A stretch of 64,000 nucleotides of DNA. It comes from Methylophilus sp. 5. Its GTDB lineage: Bacteria > Pseudomonadota > Gammaproteobacteria > Burkholderiales > Methylophilaceae. This document shows positions 19,635 through 27,110 of the stretch, piece after piece. The stretch covers positions 1,798,001 through 1,862,000 of the forward strand of contig NZ_KI911560.1 in assembly GCF_000515275.1 (NCBI RefSeq), given 5' to 3'. The notes under the pieces are model-generated. The model saw only the letters and a program-made list of their open reading frames with translations. It searched no databases and was not told where the DNA came from. How positions within the stretch are numbered: the stretch's first letter is position 1; every line of letters starts with the position of its first letter. Made by a program: the position numbers and the translations under genes.

Positions 19635-20672
19635 CTAGTGTCTGTCATAAAGTACTTTTAGTGTTGCTGTTCTCCAGCAGTCTAGATAAATTTTACTCAG
19701 AAATTTAGGTTCTTTCTGGATTGTCAGCCACTCATCAAGAATTATTGCTAAGCACACTGACTCTACTGAAGTGATCCAGCCATCCATATCCTTCATTCCA
19801 ACCGAAATCAATAGTTCGTGCCCTTTATTTTTCTCTTTATCTTTGGCATTAATGGTTGCTTGTAGGCGATTGAAAAAATCGGTCTTTCGATAAGATTTCA
19901 ATGTATGGGAAATCTCAAATCCAGCAATTCTTCCTAGATTGGTTTTAGTGGGGGTATAGCCAACATTAATTACTCTCCAGCTTATAAAACCATCCCCTAC
20001 AGAGCCTTCCTCTTCACTTGGGTAAGGAAATGGAGTAGCTTTTAAACCATGAGCTGGATCATCAAATAAGGGCCCGGGCTGACCAAAAGGTCGGGATGCT
20101 AAATTATTCAATTGAGTGATTAACTGCTCTAGTTCATCCGGCTCGATTTTACGAGGACGATTAGCACCATTTTTTCCAAACCACAATTCAATCTCAATGC
20201 CCTGGATATCAGCTATTTCACCACTTATATATCTATCGAGGATTTTATTTTGAATTTCATCAAAAAATTTCACCTCTTGCCGCAAGTCTTGAAACATGAA
20301 CATGGTTAGTTCTAAACCTATAGTCTCACCGTTTCTCTCAATCCAGAAATCTGGAGGATCATTCTTTTCTGCGCCTAGAATTCGAAAGTCATGTTCTGGT
20401 AATTGAATGTTTAATAGGTTTTTAAAGTGAGTAATATGATCAGTCTCCATGTGAGCTTTATCACGATAGGCCTCCTGCTTCATGGACGAGTTAGAAACAC
20501 TGGCAGCAATGTCAGGATAACCATTTTCATCCGTGGTTATTAGAACGGGACCGAACCACATGGGTGGCCGCTCATTTCTTTCGCTCAGCTGACTTAGTAA
20601 TTTCTCTTTATTTCTTTTGATAGCACTTTTTTTGCGAATATCAAATGCCCCTCTTCTCCGTGCCTCACCCAT
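19635..20672 (-). CDS. Unknown protein with a PD-(D/E)xK-nuclease-like motif
   Basis: A 345-residue cytosolic protein I do not recognise by name. The N-terminus MGEARRRGAFDIRKKSAIKR is very basic. At about residues 105-125, NDPPDFWIERNGETIGLELT has the spacing of PD...E-x-(K/T) nuclease-like folds, with Thr where a catalytic Lys would stand, so activity is uncertain. Gly- and Pro-rich loops follow (ASRPFGQPGPLFDDPAHG). GGAG lies 11 bases before the ATG. The gene is visibly more A+T-rich than ffh or leuA and lies inside the repeat-bounded block after tRNA-Lys, which suggests transfer. A defence or mobile-element function is possible but not shown. Confidence 0.75.
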   Translation of the reverse strand: MGEARRRGAFDIRKKSAIKRNKEKLLSQLSERNERPPMWFGPVLITTDENGYPDIAASVSNSSMKQEAYRDKAHMETDHITHFKNLLNIQLPEHDFRILGAEKNDPPDFWIERNGETIGLELTMFMFQDLRQEVKFFDEIQNKILDRYISGEIADIQGIEIELWFGKNGANRPRKIEPDELEQLITQLNNLASRPFGQPGPLFDDPAHGLKATPFPYPSEEEGSVGDGFISWRVINVGYTPTKTNLGRIAGFEISHTLKSYRKTDFFNRLQATINAKDKEKNKGHELLISVGMKDMDGWITSVESVCLAIILDEWLTIQKEPKFLSKIYLDCWRTATLKVLYDRH

Positions 20673-20732
20673 GATTATTAATTCTCCTTCAATGAGTTTC
20701 TTAATTTAGAGTTAGTTAATTTGCTGCGTCCA

Positions 20733-20966
20733 CTACTGTAAATCATAGCCCCTGAACTCTGTTCCTAAAGATGCTATCTCAGTTTTTAGCTTTGCGACTA
20801 CCATATTCCCGCTCGCTCCGAAATGCATACACTGTAGCCTCATATCATACCCATATTCACGTATCTTGAGCCTTAGGCTTGCAAACAGTGGCTGGCCGAT
20901 GTCGGGTAATCCCGACTTAGATCGTTGGCCTTTATGTTGGCTTGGTGTGGAATTGGATATGTCCAT
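20733..20966 (-). CDS. Possible small protein or gene remnant
   Basis: A 77-codon frame starting at an ATG without a ribosome site and ending GTEFRGYDLQ. The middle (FASLRLKIREYGYDMRLQCM) looks protein-like, with mixed charged and aromatic residues. I recognise no family. It may be the remnant of a longer gene. Confidence 0.25.
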   Translation of the reverse strand: MDISNSTPSQHKGQRSKSGLPDIGQPLFASLRLKIREYGYDMRLQCMHFGASGNMVVAKLKTEIASLGTEFRGYDLQ

Positions 20967-21082
20967 GCGGAGAAGCTTGAATCGCCACTAATGTACTAGA
21001 CACCTTTAAGCCGTAATAATGGCAAAAAAAGGTGCATTAGACCATCTTCATACATACAGAGAACACTTGATTTTTTGTTTAA

Positions 21083-21105
21083 AATGTAGCATTGTTTGCT
21101 ACATT
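21083..21105. promoter_or_regulatory. Palindromic operator candidate for the MNT/HEPN module
   Basis: AATGTAGCA (21083-21091) and TGCTACATT (21097-21105) form a perfect 9-bp inverted repeat around TTGTT, ending 22 bases before the MNT start codon. The MNT protein has an N-terminal winged helix, so self-repression through this site is a reasonable inference. Confidence 0.6.
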
Positions 21106-21127
21106 CGTAGCTTAAAAGAAAACATTT

Positions 21128-21745
21128 ATGTTGTCTGATGTATTGTTTAGTGAGTATAGAAAGCGTATCTTGGGGTTGCTTTTATTGCATCCCGAGCAAA
21201 GTTATCACGTGCGTGAGCTGGCCAGGCTGACTCATACGAGTGCGGGAACCTTGCATAAAGAGCTGAGCAAGTTATCGGATGCTGGGATTCTGCAGGGTAA
21301 AAGGGTGGGTAATCAGCAGCACTATAGCGCAAATGTACAGTGCCCAATTTTTGAAGAGCTTGCGAGTATTTTTCGCAAAACTTCGGGTTTGGTTGATGTG
21401 ATTGCGGGGGCTTTATCCAGTGTTAAAAATCAGATTCAGTTTGCAATTGTGTTTGGCTCTGTCGCGCGTGGTGAGCAGCAGGCGAATAGTGATATTGATG
21501 TGATGGTGATTGGCGATATTGGTTTTGGTGATGTGGTCACTTTGCTGCACGATAGCCAAGCTATTTTAAAGCGTGAAATTAACCCGGTCGTGTACTCGAT
21601 GGCTAGTTTTAAAAGTCGTGTTGAAAAAAATGACTCGTTTATACAAGCAGTTTTAAATAAGCCGAAGTTATTTATAATCGGCACCGAATATGAGCTTAGA
21701 CAACTTACTGAAAATCAAGCTGCTTTAATTACATCATCCGACTAA
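21128..21745 (+). CDS. Winged-helix nucleotidyltransferase (MNT), probable antitoxin
   Basis: A 205-residue protein. Residues 1-75 are a winged helix (YHVRELARLTHTSAGTLHKE, then a wing VGNQQHYSA). From about 100 it has a minimal nucleotidyltransferase: AIVFGSVARGEQQANSDIDVMVIG, that is G-S-x10-D-x-D, with intact metal-binding Asps. MNT proteins paired with HEPN proteins act as antitoxins, in studied cases by AMPylating the HEPN partner. The HEPN reading frame starts inside the end of this gene (ATG at 21690). A palindrome directly upstream suggests autoregulation. Confidence 0.85.
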   Translation: MLSDVLFSEYRKRILGLLLLHPEQSYHVRELARLTHTSAGTLHKELSKLSDAGILQGKRVGNQQHYSANVQCPIFEELASIFRKTSGLVDVIAGALSSVKNQIQFAIVFGSVARGEQQANSDIDVMVIGDIGFGDVVTLLHDSQAILKREINPVVYSMASFKSRVEKNDSFIQAVLNKPKLFIIGTEYELRQLTENQAALITSSD

Positions 21746-22133
21746 CGATGCGCTGCTTCGTTTGTTAGATGCAATCAAGCGCAATATTGAAGACTCACAG
21801 GTTGAAGTTGTGAGTGGTGAAACCCGTTTTGATGCAGCTTATAAAGCGATTATGCAGAGTGCTATGCTGGGATTATGGTTGAATGGTTATCGCACCTCTA
21901 CAAGCCAACCTGGACATCATCAAACGGCGATTCAATCACTATCAACGACGCTAGGCGTTGAAAAATCGGTAGTGATTATTTTAGATGCCTTGCGTAAGCA
22001 AAGGAACGTAAGTGATTACGAGGGTGACCCTATAAGCGATGAGGCTGTCACTGAATGCATTAAGCAGGCTGACTATTTGCTCAATCACCTAGAAACATGG
22101 ATTAGAGAAAATCGTAAAGATCTTGGCATTTAA
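21690..22133 (+). pseudogene. HEPN-domain toxin gene with in-frame stop near its start
   Basis: In one frame the DNA reads MSLDNLLKIKLL, then TAA (21726-21728), then LHHPTNDALLRLLDAIKRN and a full HEPN-like body of about 120 residues (ETRFDAAYKAIMQSAMLGLW, RPGHHQ-like TSQPGHHQTAIQSL, LDALRKQRNVSDYEGD). Related HEPN partners begin MSLDNLL and continue without interruption, as I recall the family. A single change such as CAA or GAA to TAA would explain this. Translation could restart at TTG 21762 (123 codons), but no ribosome site precedes it. The usual R-x4-6-H motif appears as RNVSDY. I call it a probable pseudogene; a re-initiated active protein is the alternative. Confidence 0.65.
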
Positions 22134-22257
22134 AACACTGTCTCTAAAATGTAACTAATTGCTTTAAAGCAGGCTGAATTTGGATTGAAAAACACTAGGA
22201 AACACCTTGGGGATTTTTTCCAAGTGATTGATAAATAAATATTTTTTTTAGTGCTTT

Positions 22258-22345
22258 TTTTAATCCGTTTGTCGTGGGTTCGATCCCCACACACCCTACC
22301 AAAATATAAAAGACGGCTCGCAGAAATGTGAGCCGTTTTTCTTTT
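22258..22345 (+). repeat. Direct repeat B: copy of tRNA-Lys 3' half and terminator
   Basis: Matches repeat A (19465-19552) at 87 of 88 positions, from the anticodon loop through CCA to the terminator T-run. The 5' half of the tRNA is absent; the upstream sequence is A+T-rich and unrelated. It marks the right end of block 1 and the left end of block 2. The hairpin at its end can still terminate transcription. Confidence 0.85.
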
Positions 22346-22452
22346 TAGCATTTCAAAATACTGCTGCCTGTTTTCATAGTTATCTCTTGTTATGTCTTTG
22401 TTTACTTGAATCGGCAAGAGTATCCCCAGCAAGGAGTGCTAGGGGTTTATCA

Positions 22453-23292
22453 TCAAACATAATCAGTAGAAACTGCCAGGTCTTTCCAGGCATCTAATTC
22501 TTTCTGTACGAATTGATTTTTTTCCGTGATCTTATGTACGGTGTCTGAGCCTAATGGCAATCTCAGAGGTGGCTCTTCACTATCGACCAACGCCAAGATT
22601 GCTTTGGATAGCTTAGTAGGGTCTCCAGGTTGCGCATGATTGGCTGACGCAGCAAACTCTCGCATCGCTCCCACTGTCGCAGCGTATTCCGGGAAAGATT
22701 TCTCGGTGGAAACCAGCGAAGTACTGTCGAGAAAGTCTGTACGGAAAAAGCCAGGTTCAACTGTTGTGGCTTTGATTCCGAAAGGTTGCAGTTCATATGC
22801 CAGTGATTCAGTCAAAGCTTCTACAGCAAATTTGGTTGCGCAATAGGCTCCCCATCCTGGATAAGAGGCATAACCACCGATTGAGGAAATGTTAATGATG
22901 TGGCCGCTGTTCTGTTTACGCATATAAGGCACTACCGCACGAATAACATTTAGTAAGCCGAATACATTGGTATTGAAGAGGTCTTTGACTTCTTTGTCGC
23001 CAGACTCTTCAACGGCCCCCAGTAAGCCATAACCGGAATTATTCACAAGGATGTCAATTTGTGAGAATTGGGTAATCGCATCTTTAGCAGCCTGAATGGA
23101 TGCCGCCTCATCTGTCACATCAAGTTTCAAGGCAAGCAGGTTGGGATGATTGCCCAATGCCTCAATCACTGTTGTTGGATTGCGTGCGGTTGCAACGACT
23201 TTATCGCCACGTTCCAATGCATCTTTTGCGATTAAGGCGCCAAAACCTCTTGATGCGCCGGTGATAAACCATACTTTCGACTTGGTGCTCAT
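22453..23292 (-). CDS. SDR-family oxidoreductase
   Basis: A 279-residue short-chain dehydrogenase. The NAD(P)-binding motif is TGASRGFG near the N-terminus, LVNNSGYG follows, and the catalytic set is Ser in INISSIGGYASYPGWG with YCATK. The ATG follows AAGGAG at good spacing. It is divergent from a LysR-type gene 120 bases away, so that regulator probably controls it. Substrate unknown. It lies in accessory block 2, between repeats B and C. Confidence 0.92.
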   Translation of the reverse strand: MSTKSKVWFITGASRGFGALIAKDALERGDKVVATARNPTTVIEALGNHPNLLALKLDVTDEAASIQAAKDAITQFSQIDILVNNSGYGLLGAVEESGDKEVKDLFNTNVFGLLNVIRAVVPYMRKQNSGHIINISSIGGYASYPGWGAYCATKFAVEALTESLAYELQPFGIKATTVEPGFFRTDFLDSTSLVSTEKSFPEYAATVGAMREFAASANHAQPGDPTKLSKAILALVDSEEPPLRLPLGSDTVHKITEKNQFVQKELDAWKDLAVSTDYV

Positions 23293-23412
23293 GACAATCT
23301 CCTTTAATTAAATGAACCGCGATATGCAGAACATGGAGGCCATCATAATGAGTATTCAAAAGTAATAAAATATTCAATATAATTGATTTATTATCAACTT
23401 AAAGTTGCCTAT

Positions 23413-24318
23413 ATGCAGATGATCAGACCTTTAACGATGTTTCTTGCTGTGGCTAATGCCATGAGTTTTAGAAAGGCTGCTATTGACCAGGGAGTGTCTC
23501 CTCAAGCCGTCAGTAAGGCAGTCAAACAACTTGAGATGCATCTTGGTTTGAAGCTGCTTCATCGAACGACAAGGCACTTGAGTTTGACGGAGGACGGCGA
23601 GCAACTATTTCAAAGTGCTAATCAAGGAATGCAGCTTTTAACGGATGCAATCGTTGGGCTCGAACAAAGTAAACAGGGCATGGCGGGCGTCATCAGGTTA
23701 GCTGCCCCATTAGCGTTAGGCAATCGAATTTTATTGCCCTTAATAGACGAGTTTCAGTCAATAAATCCAGACGTGCACTTTGATCTAATGCTGAGTGATG
23801 AGTTTGTAGACATCGTCACGCTTAGAATTGATATTGGTTTTAGGGCAGGCAAGTCACCAGACAAAAATGTGATTTCTCGCAAACTGGGTGACATTGTTTC
23901 TGTGATCTGTGCATCACCCAAATATATTGAAAAGCATGGATTGCCTCTCGACTTAAATGACCTTCAAACACATCGATGTACTGGCTTCTTGCATCCCCAA
24001 ACCGGCAAAGAGCTTCCGTGGGAAATCAATGTGAATGGCGAAGTCAGCTACATCCATGTGCCTTCAGTCGCTAGATTCAACAATATAGAAGCCGAGATTG
24101 ACGCGGTTAAACGAGCGATGGGTATTGGGCAGCTTAGCGAATATCTGATTAAAGATGAATTAGAAAGTGGTGAGCTGATAAAAATTATTCCAGAGGGGCG
24201 GGTGCCAAGACTGGGCATATACATGTATTACTCCGAGCGCACCAAGATACCCATCCGAGTAAGACAATTTATTGACTTTTGTATGTCAAAAATGACCAAT
24301 AATAATCAGTCACATTGA
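23413..24318 (+). CDS. LysR-family transcriptional regulator
   Basis: A 301-residue protein from MQMIRPLTMFLAVANAMSF; the frame extends upstream to a TTG at 23383, which would precede the usual N-terminus. The winged helix covers residues 1-62 (FRKAAIDQGVSPQAVSKAVKQLE, LLHRTTRHLSLTEDG). The effector domain runs from about 90. Its divergence from the SDR gene is the classical LysR-target layout. The shared promoter region is A+T-rich; I could not fix a single operator. Confidence 0.92.
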   Translation: MQMIRPLTMFLAVANAMSFRKAAIDQGVSPQAVSKAVKQLEMHLGLKLLHRTTRHLSLTEDGEQLFQSANQGMQLLTDAIVGLEQSKQGMAGVIRLAAPLALGNRILLPLIDEFQSINPDVHFDLMLSDEFVDIVTLRIDIGFRAGKSPDKNVISRKLGDIVSVICASPKYIEKHGLPLDLNDLQTHRCTGFLHPQTGKELPWEINVNGEVSYIHVPSVARFNNIEAEIDAVKRAMGIGQLSEYLIKDELESGELIKIIPEGRVPRLGIYMYYSERTKIPIRVRQFIDFCMSKMTNNNQSH

Positions 24319-24464
24319 GTTTTTTGTTTGGGGGCGCTGAGATATAGCACATGTCACAAAAGCGCAAGCAAGAGCTCTTATGTCCTTCTGCTAAAGAGAT
24401 AGGCGGTGAAGTTAAGGGCTCATCATTGGGTAATAAGTGTTTATAACTCAATAAGGGGTAATCT

Positions 24465-25625
24465 ATGTTTAAAACGACAACACGTTCTGTGTTGGTGATG
24501 ACCATTGTGGCGATGTTATTGATTCCGTTAATAGCGTCCTGGTTTGCTTATCCATCCACGCATCTGCCTCCAGGCTTTGGTGTTTTCCCGCCACAGTTTG
24601 TGGCAGACCCGCCAGGGTTTAATCTGATTGTTTTTATTGGGGTTGCCCTGCTCGAAGCAGCATTTGCTGTTTTTTTAATATTCCCGCAATGGTTTGGCTT
24701 TAAGCCGCCCGCGCCATCTCCGCGGCCGGCACTGCGTGCCTTGCCTTGGTGGTTTTGGGCAGGGGCGGTTGTCACACTGTTTTTTTGGTGGTTGATGTGG
24801 ACGCGCACGACACCGTTTGGTGATTTGGTGTATTACGCTTTTACGCCTATGTGGTGGGGGTTTATCTTTGTGCTTGATGGCCTGACATTCCGTTATTCTA
24901 ATGGCTACTCACTGTTTGCCAGCCGCCCCAAAACATTTCTGATCAGTGCGGTTGTGTCGATTGGCGGCTGGTATTTCTTTGAGTATTTTGATTATTTTGC
25001 GCTAGGTAACTGGTACTACCCTAATACCGAGATCCCTGGTTTAAGCCATACCACGATTGTGTGGATCTTTATTTTTGCCTACAGCACCGTTTGGCCTGCC
25101 ATTTTTGAGTGGTATACCTTGCTGAATGCTTTTCCTAAAATTGCCGGGCGATATGCACAAGGCCCCAAGCTGGCGCTGCCGGCAAAGCCGATGTTGTATT
25201 TAAGTTTTGTGTTGTTTGCCGCCGTGCCGTTCTGGCCTTACCCTTTGTTCTGGGCAATGTGGATCGCGCCGCTGATAGGCATCGCTGGTATCTTGATGAT
25301 GCGTGGGATCTGGACACCATTTACCGATGTTGCCAACGGCAATTGGAGTCCGGTACTTTTGATGGCGCTCAGCTCATTATTTAACGGATTTTTCTGGGAG
25401 GTTTGGAACTACGGCAGTGCGCATCCTGCATTACCTGTAACCAACCCGAATTACTGGGTATACGATATTCCTTATGTGAATGTGATTCATATTCATGCTG
25501 AAATGCCACTACTGGGCTTTGCAGGCTATTTGCCTTTTGGCGTGCTGGTGTGGGTAGTGTTTATCTGGGCGGGTAAGGTGTTTGGTTTTAACACCAATAT
25601 TCTTCAGAATGGACAAGGGCATTGA
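24465..25625 (+). CDS. Unknown polytopic membrane protein
   Basis: A 386-residue, Trp/Phe/Pro-rich inner-membrane protein with about ten hydrophobic segments (for example LRALPWWFWAGAVVTLFFWW). Extramembrane loops have repeated aromatic and Pro residues (PSTHLPPGFGVFPPQFVADP). The ATG follows AAGGGGTAATCT. I recognise no family. It is downstream of the LysR gene on the same strand, 146 bases away, and ends 35 bases before degenerate repeat C, so it is the last gene of accessory block 2. Confidence 0.8.
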   Translation: MFKTTTRSVLVMTIVAMLLIPLIASWFAYPSTHLPPGFGVFPPQFVADPPGFNLIVFIGVALLEAAFAVFLIFPQWFGFKPPAPSPRPALRALPWWFWAGAVVTLFFWWLMWTRTTPFGDLVYYAFTPMWWGFIFVLDGLTFRYSNGYSLFASRPKTFLISAVVSIGGWYFFEYFDYFALGNWYYPNTEIPGLSHTTIVWIFIFAYSTVWPAIFEWYTLLNAFPKIAGRYAQGPKLALPAKPMLYLSFVLFAAVPFWPYPLFWAMWIAPLIGIAGILMMRGIWTPFTDVANGNWSPVLLMALSSLFNGFFWEVWNYGSAHPALPVTNPNYWVYDIPYVNVIHIHAEMPLLGFAGYLPFGVLVWVVFIWAGKVFGFNTNILQNGQGH

Positions 25626-25660
25626 TGGGTGGTGTTTAATGGCAGATAGGCCTAAATGCA

Positions 25661-25746
25661 TAATCTGTTTGTCGTGGGGTTTATCGCCACACACACTATC
25701 AACCTATAAAAGAACGGCTCGCAGCAATGTGGGCCGTTTTTTTGTG
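25661..25746 (+). repeat. Direct repeat C: degenerate copy of tRNA-Lys 3' end and terminator
   Basis: TAATCTGTTTGTCGTGGGG, TATAAAAGAACGGCTCGCAG and GGGCCGTTTTTTT align with repeat B in the same order, with roughly 80 % identity by eye. The T arm has decayed (TTTATCGCC for TTCGATCCC). It probably marks an older right boundary of block 2. The terminator stem survives. Confidence 0.7.
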
Positions 25747-26095
25747 GTCAATTCCGAACATTGACTGAGTGTGCCTGATTCATACCCCCTGCTAATGTGT
25801 TCGGCGCATGGAGGTCAGTTCATCAGGCCTTGGGTCTTTTTGTTTTGAGGTGGGGTAAACTGATCATCGCTTGTGGCGATGTGAGTGCTCTATCGGTAGA
25901 CAAAAGAGAACAGGTAATGAGTGGCGCGCGCGCCTGTTTATTAAGTAATGATGCGTTTTCGTTGGACTACTCACCAAGATGTAATCTTATTTATATTTTG
26001 TGAAATCTGCATCTAATTCATTACATTTACCGTATATAGCGTTAAGCGCAATGCAAATGACAATATCAATTTTAAAAGAAAACCTGGAATGAATT
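25747..26095. other. Intergenic region before the ECF sigma gene
   Basis: This 349-base gap contains only short frames without ribosome sites. It should hold the sigma-operon promoter; I do not see a convincing consensus. Confidence 0.4.
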
Positions 26096-26644
26096 GTGAG
26101 AGATGACATCGAGGATTTGGTGGCTCGAATAATAGACAAGGATGAGGATGCTTTTAACGAGTTGTATGAAGCTACTTTTAGTAAGGTCTATAGTTTGGCT
26201 TTAAAGATTACAAAAGACTCAAGTACTTCTGAAGAGGTGGTCGAAGATACGTATTACCAGATATGGCAGGAAATTTATCGCTACGATTTCAATAAGTGTC
26301 CTTTGTCTCGCTGGATCTTAGTCATTTGCCGCTCCCGTGCGATTGACGCGGTGAGGAAACGGAATGCAATCCCTGAGATGGTGGTTAATGATGATTGGGC
26401 GATAGAGTCTGCAGACCTATCTGTAGACGATATGTTACAGGGCAAGCAGGCGTCGCTCGCCGTGGTTAAAGCATTATCAGAAATTAAACCCTTGCAGCGG
26501 CAACTATTGCACCACGTTTTTTATTATGGATTAACGCATCAAGAAATATCTCATGTCATGAATATGCCGCTTGGCTCTGTGAAATCAACGATTAATAGAG
26601 CGCAAAAATTATTAAGAGAGAAGCTCAAAGGTGAACAGTTTTGA
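26096..26644 (+). CDS. ECF RNA polymerase sigma factor
   Basis: A 182-residue protein with a GTG start after GGAATGAATT. Sigma region 2 (about 10-85) includes DAFNELYEATFSKVYSLALK and ITKDSSTSEEVVEDTYYQIW; region 4 (about 125-178) includes YYGLTHQEISHVMNMPLGSVKSTINRA. It overlaps by four bases the next gene, a cupin related to the C-terminal half of ChrR, an anti-sigma factor in photooxidative responses. Targets are unknown; the adjoining YheT-like hydrolase is a candidate. Confidence 0.93.
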   Translation: MRDDIEDLVARIIDKDEDAFNELYEATFSKVYSLALKITKDSSTSEEVVEDTYYQIWQEIYRYDFNKCPLSRWILVICRSRAIDAVRKRNAIPEMVVNDDWAIESADLSVDDMLQGKQASLAVVKALSEIKPLQRQLLHHVFYYGLTHQEISHVMNMPLGSVKSTINRAQKLLREKLKGEQF

Positions 26645-27090
26645 ATAAAGAGATGACAACCAACAAACCTGAGTCTTTAGATTTTGATTTATTTATCGAG
26701 CTGTTTGAGGCAACGCCAGCGCTGGAGCCTGCTCCCGATGCAAAAAATCATATCAAGACTAAATTAATGCAACGCGTTGCACAAAGCCGGGACGCACAGT
26801 TTTTTGTATTTTCAGAGCAAGGTCACTGGAAATCAATGAACCACGGGATTCAGGTGAAAATCTTGAAAAGTGATGACCAAGCTAAATCATTTCTGCTTAA
26901 GCTCGAACAAAACACCATTATTCCGTATCACGACCATCAAAAAAATGAAGAAACTTTTGTGATTGATGGCGAGGTCTGGCTCGATGGCATTCATTGTAAA
27001 AACGGTGATTATCACTTTGCCGGTGCGGGAACGTTTCATAAAGAAATCCGTACCGAAAGCGGTTGTACGCTGTTGATCAAGACTTATTGA
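26641..27090 (+). CDS. ChrR-like cupin protein, probable partner of the ECF sigma factor
   Basis: A 149-residue protein whose TTG start overlaps the sigma gene stop. The C-terminal cupin has YHDHQKNEETFVIDGE and AGTFHKE, the His-x-His-x4-Glu and His metal ligands. ChrR-type anti-sigma factors combine such a cupin with an N-terminal zinc domain bearing H-x3-C-x2-C. Here the first 55 residues lack Cys altogether, so the canonical zinc anti-sigma domain is missing. It may still bind the sigma factor through FDLFIELFEATPALEP, but this is inference. Confidence 0.85.
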   Translation: MNKEMTTNKPESLDFDLFIELFEATPALEPAPDAKNHIKTKLMQRVAQSRDAQFFVFSEQGHWKSMNHGIQVKILKSDDQAKSFLLKLEQNTIIPYHDHQKNEETFVIDGEVWLDGIHCKNGDYHFAGAGTFHKEIRTESGCTLLIKTY

Positions 27091-27110
27091 TTCGTCATCA
27101 GCCTATAAAA

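Larger units (their letters stand above)
20673..21127. other. Intergenic region of accessory block 1
   Basis: This 455-base region carries the palindrome upstream of the MNT gene and one 77-codon minus-strand frame (20733-20966) described separately. Otherwise I see no gene, RNA or mobile element. It may contain decayed sequence. Confidence 0.4.

Noticed and set aside
22130..22432. 100-codon minus-strand frame across repeat B
   Set aside because: It is the antisense of the tRNA-Lys fragment and terminator (GRVCGDRTHDKR comes from the reverse of the T arm); no ribosome site.
25797..26003. 68-codon frame before the ECF sigma gene
   Set aside because: No ribosome site and no protein-like pattern.
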